The position numbers and the translations under genes are program-made. The notes under the pieces are model-generated. The model was not told the origin of the DNA. It worked only from the letters and a program-made list of their open reading frames with translations, and searched no databases. Shown here one piece after another: positions 1 through 9,179 of a stretch of DNA of 64,000 nucleotides. This DNA is from an uncultured Chlorobiaceae bacterium (lineage in GTDB: Bacteria; Bacteroidota; Chlorobiia; Chlorobiales; Chlorobiaceae). Every line of letters starts with the position of its first letter. The stretch's first letter is position 1. Where the stretch lies: NCBI GenBank assembly GCA_903839405.1, contig CAIMCD010000019.1:1-64000 (forward strand), in the 5' to 3' direction.

Positions 1-64
1 ACTGCACCTGCACTCTACCCTTGAGTTGCTTCCAGTTACCTTCAATCTGATCCCAGTTAATCAT
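1..64 (-). CDS. CsbD-like small stress protein, 5' end only
   Basis: Only the first 21 codons lie in the window; the rest is beyond position 1. Read leftward from ATG at 64 the peptide begins MINWDQIEGNWKQLKGRVQ, the typical opening of the CsbD/YjbJ family, small hydrophilic proteins often induced by general stress and of unclear biochemical role. A GGAG ribosome-binding site sits about 7 nt upstream. The family call rests on this short N-terminus only, but the WDQIEGNWKQLKG pattern is distinctive. Confidence 0.75.
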   Translation of the reverse strand, partial: MINWDQIEGNWKQLKGRVQVQ

Positions 65-305
65 TTGTATCTCCGGTTTAGGTTCATAAAACTCCTCTTT
101 TGCCTTTGGTCGCTTGTGCGTCAACTTATTTTCGATCTATACGCTAATAATACATTTTATCTTGCACAAAACATATTATTGGTTCAAGATGAATAATTCA
201 GTTACACAACTTTACGTCGCACCGGATCACAAACATCAGTTTCGCATATCAGATTTTAAGATGCTGCAGCCTTGTCTCAGGATAGATTTGTTTTAAATGA
301 TTTTA
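65..305. other. Intergenic stretch, A+T-rich
   Basis: It separates the leftward CsbD-like gene from the end of the spermidine-synthase-like gene. A 60-codon frame at 114-296 shows no recognisable family and no ribosome-binding site. The stretch probably carries the CsbD promoter; no hairpin followed by a T-run is obvious. Confidence 0.5.
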
Positions 306-2402
306 TTAAAAAAATTTATCTCTTATTCGGCATGCCGCAAGCACATTGATGTAGTCGTCCGTCCAGGGTGCCATATCTTTTAGGCCATCACCTTTCCCGA
401 TGGCTCTCCAGCCTCTATCAATCAATGGGCGAAGCCTCCTGGAGTCGACAGCCAAAGCTACCCACTGTTCATTTACATATGGGGCTTTTGCTTTGTTTTT
501 CTTTCCCAGCTCATTCATTGCACCGAAAAGGCCCAGCGTAGAGGCTGTGGACTTGAGCACTGGTCGAAGGTCATAATAACGGTTGGAAATATGGAAGAGG
601 ATGATGCCATTTTCACCTAATCTATCAAGATAGACACTAATGGCTTCTCTGGTGAGGAGGTGGGTCGGGATACCATCCCCGCTAAACGCATCTATGGTAA
701 TAACATCATATTTCATTTTACCCGCCTTCCTCGCTTGCATTGACAGCCGGCCATCACCCTCTATAACACGTATGCTGCCCTTGCACTCCTTAAGATAGGT
801 GAACCATTCGCGGGCGATTTTTTCGTTGTCGGGGTCTATCTCATAATAGACGAGCTGATCATCTTTCTGGGCATACGCACTTATCGTTCCTGCGCCGAGA
901 CCTATCACAGCCATCCTGCGAGGAGATGGTAAGAGTTCATATACCTGACTCATAGCTCCTCCCCGATAATAATAGGATGTAGGCACTAAACGCATTGATG
1001 GGTCGAGGAATTGGGAGCCGTGCAACGTACTCCCGTGAACAAGCTGCCGAACTACCATAGAGCTTTTTTCCAGAGAGTGATCAACTATGCGGTAAGTCCC
1101 GTAAAAGTTTCGGTGCCGAAATTTTGTCGACGTGTTGACGGATGCTGTGAACCAAAGCCCAATCGGAAAAACCAGGATTCCTATGACAAGCATACGGCTC
1201 CACGCAGCAAAGCGTGAGGCGTCAGGCCAGAAGTTGGTGAAGGCCTTATCACGTTGCCACCAGAAAAGGGCAGCGAAGAGTATCAAGGAAAGGGGGTATT
1301 CGAAGAGCCCACGAAACAGATGGGGCGCCACAAGGCTGACGAATGCACCGCCTATCCAGCCTCCAAACGCTGAAGAGAGATAAAAGTGTGTAAGATGGCT
1401 TCCGGGGGGACGTAACTCATAGAGTGTTCCGTGGGCAACAATGCAGATCGCAAAAAAAACTGATAACTGAACCAAAAGCAGAGGCCACATCCCAAGCCCC
1501 AATAGATACAATGAAAACGCTGCCAGCAAGAGTTCCAGCCAGAATAGTTTCAGTAATCCTGGTACCCCTCCGTGCGTGCGAAATGTCACGATGAAACTGC
1601 CAAGGTAAAGCGCAAGAGGGATAACCCAGACGAAGGGGAAGGAGCCTACTTCCTGTGTCAGGTAGTTGGTCGTCGCCATAAGAAAAGCAGAAGGGAGAGC
1701 GCTTAGCAAGATCCATGGCAAGTACACCGTAGGCGTTAGCGGTTTTGGCGTTACGGTTTCACTGGTTGTGTCCGTGGGTTTCCTGTACTCCTTGTCTGGC
1801 CTTATTTTCAGCCAGGTGAAGAGGACCAGCAACACATAGATGATATAAGCCCCTGACCATACGAGGCTCTGGAGCCTTAGGCCAGAAAGGGGTTCAATCA
1901 AAAAAGCATATCCAAGAAGCGCAAAGAGTGAACCTGCGTTTGAAGCGGCATAAAGCGGGTATGGCTCCCTATTTCGACCCACCTGAGAATTTGCTATCCA
2001 TGCCTGAGCAACCACGGCTGTGGTTGAAAGTGCAACAAAGGGGAGTGCCACATGGAAGAGCAGAGTCACGAGAACGGCGAGAACCGGTGTGCCTAGATTT
2101 GCGGTCGCACCAATCCGCAACGGTAGGCTTATCAGGGGAATAAGCAGAAAAAGCAGATGCCATGCTCCCAGTTTCCGAACGAGAAGATGGGCGTAGAGAT
2201 ACCCCAGTAGAAGCATGGCCTGAAAGAACATGAGACAGACCAGCCACACATGAGCTGCACCACCAAAACAGGGTGTTAACAGTCGACCAACAAGGGGCTC
2301 CATGCTGAAAAGAAGGAGAGCCCCAAAAAAGACGGTGAAGATGAGCATTGAAATAGCCAGCCTTTGGTTTTGTGCGTCATTTCTATTCCTGGAATCTGTC
2401 AT
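306..2402 (-). CDS. Membrane-fused spermidine synthase-like protein
   Basis: A 698-residue protein with two halves. Residues 1 to about 430 are strongly hydrophobic with a dozen or so predicted membrane spans. The C-terminal third is a spermidine-synthase-like Rossmann methyltransferase fold: the nucleotide-binding GLGAGT motif, an acidic strand end (YYEIDPDN), VIEGDGR, and IDAFSGDGIPTHLLT, where polyamine synthases carry their catalytic Asp loop. Such fusions are common in bacteria and usually have no proven substrate, so polyamine synthesis is uncertain. The ATG overlaps the stop of a short upstream frame (ATGA at 2399-2402), suggesting translational coupling. Confidence 0.8.
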   Translation of the reverse strand: MTDSRNRNDAQNQRLAISMLIFTVFFGALLLFSMEPLVGRLLTPCFGGAAHVWLVCLMFFQAMLLLGYLYAHLLVRKLGAWHLLFLLIPLISLPLRIGATANLGTPVLAVLVTLLFHVALPFVALSTTAVVAQAWIANSQVGRNREPYPLYAASNAGSLFALLGYAFLIEPLSGLRLQSLVWSGAYIIYVLLVLFTWLKIRPDKEYRKPTDTTSETVTPKPLTPTVYLPWILLSALPSAFLMATTNYLTQEVGSFPFVWVIPLALYLGSFIVTFRTHGGVPGLLKLFWLELLLAAFSLYLLGLGMWPLLLVQLSVFFAICIVAHGTLYELRPPGSHLTHFYLSSAFGGWIGGAFVSLVAPHLFRGLFEYPLSLILFAALFWWQRDKAFTNFWPDASRFAAWSRMLVIGILVFPIGLWFTASVNTSTKFRHRNFYGTYRIVDHSLEKSSMVVRQLVHGSTLHGSQFLDPSMRLVPTSYYYRGGAMSQVYELLPSPRRMAVIGLGAGTISAYAQKDDQLVYYEIDPDNEKIAREWFTYLKECKGSIRVIEGDGRLSMQARKAGKMKYDVITIDAFSGDGIPTHLLTREAISVYLDRLGENGIILFHISNRYYDLRPVLKSTASTLGLFGAMNELGKKNKAKAPYVNEQWVALAVDSRRLRPLIDRGWRAIGKGDGLKDMAPWTDDYINVLAACRIRDKFF

Positions 2403-2617
2403 AAAGCAACCTTATTCCATTTTGCGATAATATTGATCTTAATGTCTACTCTCAGCTTGTTATAGACTTGCAGAGAATCAGCACTATCCTCCATGTTCTT
2501 CAATCCTTGCGCAACTTGAGCGATGGCAACGCCTGGCGTATCAAATACCCGATTTGCATAAGGCAAAGAAGGAAGGCGAAATGTTTGTACACATGTTGAA
2601 TCTCCAGTTAAGATCAA
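2399..2617 (-). pseudogene. Short frame coupled to the synthase-like gene, possibly frameshifted
   Basis: The frame reads TFRLPSLPYANRVFDTPG and continues to a stop that overlaps the next ATG (ATGA). This looks like real coding sequence, yet in this frame it can start only at a weak TTG. The only ATG with a good GGAG site (ATG at 2594, GGAG at 2602-2605) is in another frame and stops after about 17 codons. One indel near 2575-2585 would join that start to the long frame. It is therefore either a frameshifted short gene or a chance frame. I do not recognise the family. Confidence 0.35.
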
Positions 2618-2872
2618 GAGATAAGCCCAAGGATTATAATTCGCCTTAAGTGTGATAATGATTTACTTGTCATATCAAACTATTTAACCGTAATAGTGCA
2701 GTAAATTAAGGTGTGTTCTTGACTTTTCTTTGTAACAACTATCCGGCTTTCTTGTTGGGGGTCAATGCTCAGTGTTTTTTATCTTTTTGTTGTTTAATGA
2801 GTATTATAACTGTATAAAGCGAGATTCGCAGGAGAGCAATTACCTCTACAGCTAAACAAAAGGAGATTATTG

Positions 2873-3697
2873 ATGAGCACGATAACGATGCGGGACGGTA
2901 CCGAGATCTACTACAAGGATTGGGGAGCGGGGGAGCCTGTGGTGTTCAGCCATGGCTGGCCGCTCTGTTCGGATAGCTGGGAAGCGCAGATGCTGTTTTT
3001 GGCTTCGAAGGGTTATCGCTGTATTGCTCATGACCGTCGTGGCCATGGACGCTCAAGCCAGCCTTGGAGTGGCAACGATATGGAGACCTATGCCGATGAC
3101 CTTTCGGAACTGATCGAAATGCTTGACCTGAAGGGTGCTCTGCTGATCGGCTTTTCTGCGGGTGGGGGTGAAGTTGCCCGCTATATTGGCCGCCACGGTA
3201 CAAAACGCATTTCCAAAGCCGCGCTGATCTCCGCTGTTCCGCCATTGATGCTCAAAACCGCCGATAATCCCCATGGACTACCGATAGAGGTGTTCGACAA
3301 GATTCGCCTCAATGCCGCCGCTGACCGCTCACAGCTCTACAAGGATTTCGCCAGTGGCCCATTCTTCGGGGCTAACCGAGAAGGCGCCAAGGTCTCGCAG
3401 GGTATGATCGACTCATTCTGGCTTCAGGGAATGCAGGCCGGTCACAAAAACACCTACGACTGTATCAAGGCCTTCTCCGAGACAGATTTCACTGAAGACC
3501 TCAAGAAGTTCGACATCCCCACATTGATCCTGCATGGTGACGACGATCAGATTGTCCCGATTGCTGCTGCAGCGTTACGTTCAGCCAAGCTGGTCAAAAA
3601 TGCAACCCTGAAGATTTACGAGGGTGCGCCACACGGCTTGGCGGAAACGCACAAAGAGAGGCTCAACAGTGACCTGCTGGAGTTCCTGAGAAGTTGA
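2873..3697 (+). CDS. Alpha/beta hydrolase, non-heme chloroperoxidase type
   Basis: A 274-residue alpha/beta hydrolase of the group annotated as arylesterases or cofactor-free haloperoxidases. The nucleophile elbow is GFSAGGGE (Ser95; the family usually has GHSTGGGE), the oxyanion region is SHGWPL, the acid is in HGDDDQIVP and the His in APHGLAET. Length and motif order fit the family. ATG at 2873 is preferred over the adjacent TTG because AAAGGAG lies 7-8 nt upstream. It stands alone, with its 3' end facing arsA. The physiological substrate cannot be read from the sequence. Confidence 0.85.
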   Translation: MSTITMRDGTEIYYKDWGAGEPVVFSHGWPLCSDSWEAQMLFLASKGYRCIAHDRRGHGRSSQPWSGNDMETYADDLSELIEMLDLKGALLIGFSAGGGEVARYIGRHGTKRISKAALISAVPPLMLKTADNPHGLPIEVFDKIRLNAAADRSQLYKDFASGPFFGANREGAKVSQGMIDSFWLQGMQAGHKNTYDCIKAFSETDFTEDLKKFDIPTLILHGDDDQIVPIAAAALRSAKLVKNATLKIYEGAPHGLAETHKERLNSDLLEFLRS

Positions 3698-3698
3698 A

Positions 3699-3744
3699 TG
3701 GATTTGTTCCGAAACCCAATTGACTGGGCTTTGCGGTGCCCGAA
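3699..3744 (-). repeat. Dispersed repeat, left copy flanking arsDA
   Basis: The reverse complement contains TTGGGTTTCGGAACAAAT preceded by TTCGGGCACCGC. A closely similar copy (about 40 of 46 positions) lies at 6111-6154 in the opposite orientation. The element sits between the convergent ends of the hydrolase gene and arsA. Confidence 0.6.
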
Positions 3745-3764
3745 TGTTGTTTTGACGGGCGCAT

Positions 3765-5531
3765 TTATTTCTCCTGCGGGTAGATGAGCTTGTGCAACCG
3801 TTCGGCTCCAACGGGCTCTTCCTGCAGCAAGGGCAGAACGGCGTAGCGTTTGGCGTGGAGCCGGGTTACCAGCTCGATTTCACTGAGCTCGTTCTCGGCC
3901 CGCTGTCGCAAAAGCGGGGAGTGCGCTCCGGCGGCGGCCAAGCTGTTATTGATGATCCAGGCCCAGGGCTCAATTCCGGCACGGCGCAGGTCGGCCTGCA
4001 GGTTGGCCGCCTCCTGCACGGGTGTGGTTTCGGCGAGGGTGACGAGGAGTATCCGGGTTCGCTCAGGATCCTGCAACTGCATCATCGGGGTGAGTTCCAC
4101 GCTGCCAGTTTTGCCCATCTGCCGTTTCGATTCACGATGGTAGGCGCCGGTGGCATCGAGCAGGAGCAGGGTGTGGCCGGTAGGAGCGGTATCCATCACC
4201 ACAAATTTTTGGTCGGCCTCCCGGATAATGCGCCTGAAGGCCTGAAACACCGCGATCTCCTCCGTGCATGGCGAGCGTAAATCCTCTTCGAGCAGGGCTC
4301 GACCGGCAGCGTCAAGCTGTGAACCTTTGCTCTCAAGAATCTCTTTGCGATACCGTTCAGTTTCAACTTCGGGGTCGATCCGGCTCAGGGTGAGGTTATC
4401 CGGCAGCTCGTTCAGGGTTTCCTGAAGATGGGCCGCTGGATCGGAGGTTGAAAGGTGTACCGGCAGACCGCGACGGGCCAGCTCAACCGCAACCGCAGCA
4501 GCAAGAGTGGTTTTACCAACCCCACCCTTGCCCATAAACATCACAAGGCCGCGACCGCTCGCAGCAATGCTGTCGATCAGTGTGGAGAGTGCAGGTGCCC
4601 GGAAAGGAGCAGAGGAGACTTCAGGCTTAACCAAGAGCGGAGCCGGAGTTCCGGAGAGCAGCTCCGAGAGGGCATCAAGGCCGACCTGGTTAACCGATTG
4701 CAGAGCGATTTTGTCCGTCGGCAAGGTTCTGAGGAGTTCGGGCATTCCGGCCAGAGCACCCTCTTCGCGCCTGAAAATGGCTTCAGCAAGCGGATCTTCA
4801 GCCGTTTCACTTTTGGGCAAAAGGGCGTTGATAATGAGGTAGTGCTCGGTAATGCCTATTGCTGCAAGCTCTTCAGAGGTGCGGGCAACTTCGCGCAAGG
4901 TTGCTTCCTGCCCACGCGCAACCAGAATCAGGCGGGTACGCCAGGGATCGGCCAATGCTTCAACCGCCGCCTTGTATTGGGAGCGCTGTTTTTCAAGACC
5001 GGCCAGCGGGCCGAGGCATGAGGCATCGCCCTTGCCCTCTTCAAGAAAGCCGCTCCACGCCGCAGGCAGTTGCAGAAGGCGGATGGTGTGGCCCGTTGGA
5101 GCGGTATCGAACACAATATGCTCATATTCGCCGTAGAGTGCCCCGTCGGTTAAAAGCGAGGTGAACTCGTCAAATGCGGCAATCTCGGTTGTGCAGGCTC
5201 CGGAGAGCTGCTCTTCAATGGTACGGAGAACCGATTCGGGCAGAACAGTGCGGACAGGATCTAGAATACGGTTACGGAATTTTTGTGCCGCCTCCTGCGG
5301 GTCTATTTCAAGGCCGTAGAGGTTTTTAACCGCTTCAAGCGCTCTAAGTTGGTTGCCGATCGTGACTCCGAAAACCTGGCCAACGTTGGAGGCCGGATCG
5401 GTGCTGACAAGCAGGACCCGCAACCCCTTTCTGGCGAGGTTGATTGCGGTGGCGCAGGCAATTGAGGTCTTGCCGACGCCCCCTTTTCCGGTAAAGAAGA
5501 GGAAGCGTGGCGGATGGTGAAGAAATTTCAT
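3765..5531 (-). CDS. arsA: Two-domain arsenite-transport ATPase ArsA
   Basis: A 588-residue cytoplasmic ATPase with two homologous halves. Each has a deviant P-loop (GKGGVGKTS near residue 15, GKGGVGKTT near 335) and a DTAPTGHT signal loop. Cysteines matching the three metalloid ligands of E. coli ArsA are visible: GACTTEI and DASCLGP in the first half, SPCTEEI in the second. In the known system ArsA energises the ArsB membrane pump; no pump gene lies in this window. The gene follows arsD by 28 nt and is very likely co-transcribed with it. The two-domain length distinguishes it from single-domain Get3-like homologues. Confidence 0.92.
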   Translation of the reverse strand: MKFLHHPPRFLFFTGKGGVGKTSIACATAINLARKGLRVLLVSTDPASNVGQVFGVTIGNQLRALEAVKNLYGLEIDPQEAAQKFRNRILDPVRTVLPESVLRTIEEQLSGACTTEIAAFDEFTSLLTDGALYGEYEHIVFDTAPTGHTIRLLQLPAAWSGFLEEGKGDASCLGPLAGLEKQRSQYKAAVEALADPWRTRLILVARGQEATLREVARTSEELAAIGITEHYLIINALLPKSETAEDPLAEAIFRREEGALAGMPELLRTLPTDKIALQSVNQVGLDALSELLSGTPAPLLVKPEVSSAPFRAPALSTLIDSIAASGRGLVMFMGKGGVGKTTLAAAVAVELARRGLPVHLSTSDPAAHLQETLNELPDNLTLSRIDPEVETERYRKEILESKGSQLDAAGRALLEEDLRSPCTEEIAVFQAFRRIIREADQKFVVMDTAPTGHTLLLLDATGAYHRESKRQMGKTGSVELTPMMQLQDPERTRILLVTLAETTPVQEAANLQADLRRAGIEPWAWIINNSLAAAGAHSPLLRQRAENELSEIELVTRLHAKRYAVLPLLQEEPVGAERLHKLIYPQEK

Positions 5532-5559
5532 GCGTGTTCAAAGAGAGTGTGATGCGGCC

Positions 5560-5922
5560 TTAGCAGCAGCAGTTACTGGAGCCGCAACTCTTGTGCGGTT
5601 TTTCTTCGCTTTCAGGTAGAGAGATGCCGTTCCATTTTGCCAGTTCGGCACGAGTGGGGTAGCGGCCGCTGAGGATAACCTCATCATCGAGCAGAATCAG
5701 TGGCAAACCCTCCTGACCGGAGCGTTCAAGAAAGGTTTTTACAAGCGGGTTTTCCGCAAAGGCGAGCGGCTGGTGGGCCAGGTTGAAACGCTCGACCGAA
5801 ACCCCGTTCACTTTTATCCAATCCACATCGGCCGCAAAGCGGATCAGATCCTCATTAACATCAACTCCGCATACGCCGGTGCTGCAACAGAGTGCCGGGT
5901 CAAATACCTTGATTTTTTTCAT
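5560..5922 (-). CDS. arsD: Arsenic metallochaperone/regulator ArsD
   Basis: A 120-residue ArsD. The metalloid-binding cysteines are at the canonical places: Cys12, Cys13 and Cys18 (ALCCSTGVC). A Cys-rich C-terminus (SCGSSNCCC) supplies further thiols. ArsD passes As(III) or Sb(III) to ArsA and acts as a weak repressor of ars operons. It lies directly upstream of arsA on the same strand. There is no arsR, arsC or pump gene beside it. Confidence 0.93.
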   Translation of the reverse strand: MKKIKVFDPALCCSTGVCGVDVNEDLIRFAADVDWIKVNGVSVERFNLAHQPLAFAENPLVKTFLERSGQEGLPLILLDDEVILSGRYPTRAELAKWNGISLPESEEKPHKSCGSSNCCC

Positions 5923-6023
5923 GATTCTTTCTCCGTCAACAGTTTAGAGCTGGTTAGAGTAACAAGTAATCAATTGTACCGCTTTTCCCTCTCTCTGCAA
6001 GCGAGAGTTCACAACATTGTAAC

Positions 6024-6166
6024 GGGCACCTCTCTTTATTGCCAGTGAGAAGCCCGAGAACAAGGCGGACGGAGCAGAGAAACCGGAGTGTACACCAGGT
6101 ACATAAGGATTTCGAGCACCGCCCAACGCACTGATTGGGTTTCGGAACAAATAAAGAGAGGTGCCC
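6024..6166. repeat. 143-bp element bounded by a 17-bp perfect inverted repeat
   Basis: GGGCACCTCTCTTTATT at 6024-6040 is matched exactly by its reverse complement at 6150-6166. The interior includes the right copy of the dispersed repeat found beside arsA (6111-6154). It has no coding content I can support and lies between arsD and the cytochrome c gene. Confidence 0.6.
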
Positions 6167-6173
6167 TAACACC

Positions 6174-7073
6174 TCAATCGTCATCATCTCCGCCACGTCG
6201 GCCTTCGAGTCGCTCCTCACCGCCGCGTTCACCATGTTCTCCGCCCTCTCTGTTTCCGCTGGAGTGGCATTTTATGCAGTTCTGATAGTTGTAAATACCT
6301 TCTTTCTGGTGCTCTCGTGCCATAGCGGCTTCGCTGTGCTCATGGCAGTTGTAGCAGGTGTATTTTTTGTAATTGGCCGGATCGGTATGGCAGGTTTTGC
6401 AGCTTGCCTGGTGATCGCCGTCCAGACGGAAATATTTACTGTGATCAAAGGTCGCCGGTTTCCAGGCGGTTGTGCTATGGCAGGTGGCGCAACTTGCCTG
6501 GGAGAGGCGGTGCAGCTCGTCATTTGGCTGCTCACGTTTATGGCAGCTTATGCAGGCTTTCCCGGATAGAGCGCTCAGTTTCTGGTGGTCGAAGGTTGCC
6601 GGCTTCCAGGCGGTTGTGGTGTGGCACTCCTGGCAACTGCCAAATGCTGAGCGGTGCAGCGGATCGTCTGGTTTTTGACTCTGGTGGCAGGAGATGCAGT
6701 TGCTCCTCTTTGAAGGCGCAAGCTGCTCATGCTTGAATTGCTTGATGGCTTTTTTCGCACTCTCTCCCTTGTGATCGGTATGGCAGTCAATACAGGAGCT
6801 GGCAGCAACTTCCGTATGAAAGAGTACCTTTTTGCTCTTTGCCGGAAGGAGGTTCCCCGCAACGTTTTTCAGGCCGATATCGCCCTGCTTGTGGCAACTG
6901 ATGCATTGCAGTGAGCCTGCACCGCTAAAGGGTTTATGGCAGGCGAGACACTCCCGCTTCAGCGACTGGTGCCCTTTCAGGAGCGGGCCGGGGTTGAAGA
7001 GCATGTCGGGAAAAGCAATGGCCAGGGCTGCAAGAATAATGGCCGAGGCGATAAACAGAAAAAGTGGTTTCAA
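6174..7073 (-). CDS. Decaheme c-type cytochrome
   Basis: A 299-residue protein with ten CxxCH heme-attachment motifs (CLACH, CISCH, CIDCH, CISCH, CQECH, CISCH, CATCH, CKTCH, CYNCH, CIKCH). Residues 1-25 form an uncleaved or cleavable signal anchor, so the hemes are periplasmic. Two near-identical segments contain TTAWKPATFDH, showing internal duplication. The C-terminus is low-complexity, Gly/Glu/Arg-rich and ends in four Asp. The start appears to be TTG at 7073 with GGAG about 8 nt upstream, 4 nt after the cytochrome b-like gene. The pair probably moves electrons between the membrane quinone pool and the periplasm; the partner is unknown. Confidence 0.85.
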   Translation of the reverse strand: MKPLFLFIASAIILAALAIAFPDMLFNPGPLLKGHQSLKRECLACHKPFSGAGSLQCISCHKQGDIGLKNVAGNLLPAKSKKVLFHTEVAASSCIDCHTDHKGESAKKAIKQFKHEQLAPSKRSNCISCHQSQKPDDPLHRSAFGSCQECHTTTAWKPATFDHQKLSALSGKACISCHKREQPNDELHRLSQASCATCHSTTAWKPATFDHSKYFRLDGDHQASCKTCHTDPANYKKYTCYNCHEHSEAAMAREHQKEGIYNYQNCIKCHSSGNREGGEHGERGGEERLEGRRGGDDDD

Positions 7074-7077
7074 GGGG

Positions 7078-7653
7078 CTATCTCCAGTTTAAAAAGAAAG
7101 ATATTGCAATAATATGGGACAGGCTCAGCGCAATCAGCACCGAGACCATCGGCATGTGCAGGGATCGCCATTTTTCAAGCGCCTTGACGGTCACCGTATC
7201 CCAGTAGCGCTGCTGCAGCAGCTCATCTTCCGTCACCTGCAGACCAAGCAGTTTCATCTTCTGTTTCACCTCTTCGCGCACCTTTTTCAGCAGGTACTGC
7301 CCGACGTGGCCGCTCGCCGTGACAACCATCATCAGCGCCGTGGCCGCCCAGGGCAGAAGGGCGTTGAAATGGATGCCAGAATGAATCAGAATCATGAGGG
7401 TTCCAATCCATCCGGCATTGCAGTGCAGGCGGAGAAAGAACTTGACAGTGCTGTTTTGAATCAGCTTTTTTTTGCGGGCGGAATAGCCAAAAGACAAGAA
7501 GAGAAAGAGGGTTCCGGCCACGCCCATATATCGCCCTACCCAGACAAGATTGGCGAAATGAAGGAGATAGTCAAGTGAAATAGCAGCAATAATCAGCAGC
7601 AGGTAGGAGAGAAAAAGCGGCAGGGCTTTTTGTATAAGGACAGATTTCCACAT
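7078..7653 (-). CDS. Membrane cytochrome b-like protein
   Basis: A 191-residue integral membrane protein with about five hydrophobic spans and several membrane-placed His residues (RLHCNAGW, ILIHSGIHF, SGHVGQYL, SLSHIIAI), consistent with a b-heme membrane anchor of the ferric-reductase/cytochrome b type. A soluble Lys/Glu-rich loop (residues about 120-150) separates the last two spans. It lies 23 nt downstream of the kinase gene and 4 nt upstream of the decaheme cytochrome, so a b-c electron-transfer pair is the likely role. Heme ligation is inferred from His placement only. Confidence 0.65.
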   Translation of the reverse strand: MWKSVLIQKALPLFLSYLLLIIAAISLDYLLHFANLVWVGRYMGVAGTLFLFLSFGYSARKKKLIQNSTVKFFLRLHCNAGWIGTLMILIHSGIHFNALLPWAATALMMVVTASGHVGQYLLKKVREEVKQKMKLLGLQVTEDELLQQRYWDTVTVKALEKWRSLHMPMVSVLIALSLSHIIAISFFLNWR

Positions 7654-7676
7654 GGTTAATTGGTATGTCGGTTTTT

Positions 7677-9179
7677 TTATTGGAGGGCTGGCGGAGCGGA
7701 AAAGGTCAACGTAAAGGTTGTACCCCTGTTTATTGTGCTCTCTACCGATACCCTGATTTCCTGAAGGTCAGCCAGTTTTTTGACAATGGAGAGTCCAAGC
7801 CCGAACCCTCCGGTGCTGGAACTTCTCGATGCGTCCACCCGGAAAAAGCGCTCAAAAATAGCTTGCAGCTTCTCTTCGGGGATGCCGAATCCCTGATCAA
7901 TAATGCTGCATTGCACACTATCCGGATGCTCGTTTACCCTGATGGTGACGGAAGAGCGCGCCGGGGAGTATTTGATTGCATTGGATAAAATATTCTCCAG
8001 CATCATCTCCAGCATTGCCGGATCGGCCGCCACCCGGCAGCTTTCAGCGCACTCAATGCAAAAAGAGATCGCTTTTTCAGCGGCGAAAGGGAGCATTCGT
8101 TGCGTCAGCTCCTCAAGATGCCGAGTGAGCAGCAGGCTCTCGGTATGCACCTCTATCTTGCTGCGCTCGTAGCGGGCCAGCATGAGCAGTTGGTCGATAA
8201 GCCGCGCCATGCGGTTTAACTCGGTCAGGCAGAACTGGATCCGGCTTTCGTAGTGCTCCCGCTCCCTTGGTTTGCGAATCAGCACTTCAAGGGTTCCTTT
8301 GATGGCGGCAAGCGGGGTTTTCAGCTCATGCGAGGCGTCGGCGGTAAACTGTTTTTCACGCTGAAAAGCCTCCTGCAACCGGTCCAGCAGGGCATTGATG
8401 GTGGCGGACATGCGGTATAATTCGTCACGATGGTAGGGCAGTGTAATGCGCTGATCCAGATTGGCTTGCGTCATTTTTTCAGCTGTTGCAATCACCTCTT
8501 CAATGGGGCGTATGCTTTTGCCGGCAATAAAACGGGTAAGCACAAAAAGCGAAAGAGTGATTACCGGAAAGGAAAAGAGAAAGATCTTCAGCAGGTCACT
8601 GAGCACAATCATGGAGCTTTTCAGCGAAAGGGCAACCATAAGATACCCTTCAGTTATGCCGTTACGGTTTACGAGCGGCACCTGCATCTGGCGTACCGGA
8701 GTGAGACCGGCCTTGCTGTTGAAGGGGATGCTGGCTTTGCGGGTGGAGTCAAAAGGAAGATCATTTTGGGCGAGGGATTCTGATTTTCTGATCACCTCTC
8801 CCTTACGGGTGAGAATCTGCACAAAGTGAGGATCGACGTCCGTATGTTTTTTCCGCTCATACGCACGCTCATTCTCACCCTCATGTTCTTTATCCCGGTC
8901 ATCATCATCAAAATCCTGAAAATCCAAAAATCCCTTGAAATCGTTCCTGGTTATGTTAGCCCTGTGGAGCACTTCCACTGCTTCACTCTGGAGCTCTTCA
9001 TCGAACTGCCGGTAAACAACCCGCTCTACCATAACATAGATGGTTGCAAAGACCAGGGCAATCAAGATGGCGGTCGTGACGGTATAGTAGAAGGCAATGC
9101 GGTTGCGCAAACTCACGCCGGGCCATTTTTTCCAGATGGGCACCCGGTTCACTTCTGCATGTTCAGCACTCTTTTTCAT
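7677..9179 (-). CDS. Two-component sensor histidine kinase
   Basis: A 500-residue membrane kinase. Order: first TM near residues 30-55, periplasmic sensor, second TM near 195-215, HAMP, HisKA with phospho-accepting His284 in ASHELKTP, then HATPase_c with N-box (ENILSNAIKYSP), G1 (DQGFGIPEEKL) and G2 (GFGLGLSIVKKL). The periplasmic part has an acidic run (FDDDDRDKEHEGE) that could bind cations; that is inference. ATG at 9179 is chosen because it overlaps the regulator stop as ATGA; an upstream in-frame start would run far into the regulator gene. It is paired with the adjacent OmpR-type regulator. Confidence 0.9.
   Translation of the reverse strand: MKKSAEHAEVNRVPIWKKWPGVSLRNRIAFYYTVTTAILIALVFATIYVMVERVVYRQFDEELQSEAVEVLHRANITRNDFKGFLDFQDFDDDDRDKEHEGENERAYERKKHTDVDPHFVQILTRKGEVIRKSESLAQNDLPFDSTRKASIPFNSKAGLTPVRQMQVPLVNRNGITEGYLMVALSLKSSMIVLSDLLKIFLFSFPVITLSLFVLTRFIAGKSIRPIEEVIATAEKMTQANLDQRITLPYHRDELYRMSATINALLDRLQEAFQREKQFTADASHELKTPLAAIKGTLEVLIRKPREREHYESRIQFCLTELNRMARLIDQLLMLARYERSKIEVHTESLLLTRHLEELTQRMLPFAAEKAISFCIECAESCRVAADPAMLEMMLENILSNAIKYSPARSSVTIRVNEHPDSVQCSIIDQGFGIPEEKLQAIFERFFRVDASRSSSTGGFGLGLSIVKKLADLQEIRVSVESTINRGTTFTLTFSAPPALQ

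Noticed and set aside
114..296. 60-codon plus-strand frame near the left edge
   Set aside because: No ribosome-binding site, no family resemblance, and A+T-rich composition typical of intergenic DNA.
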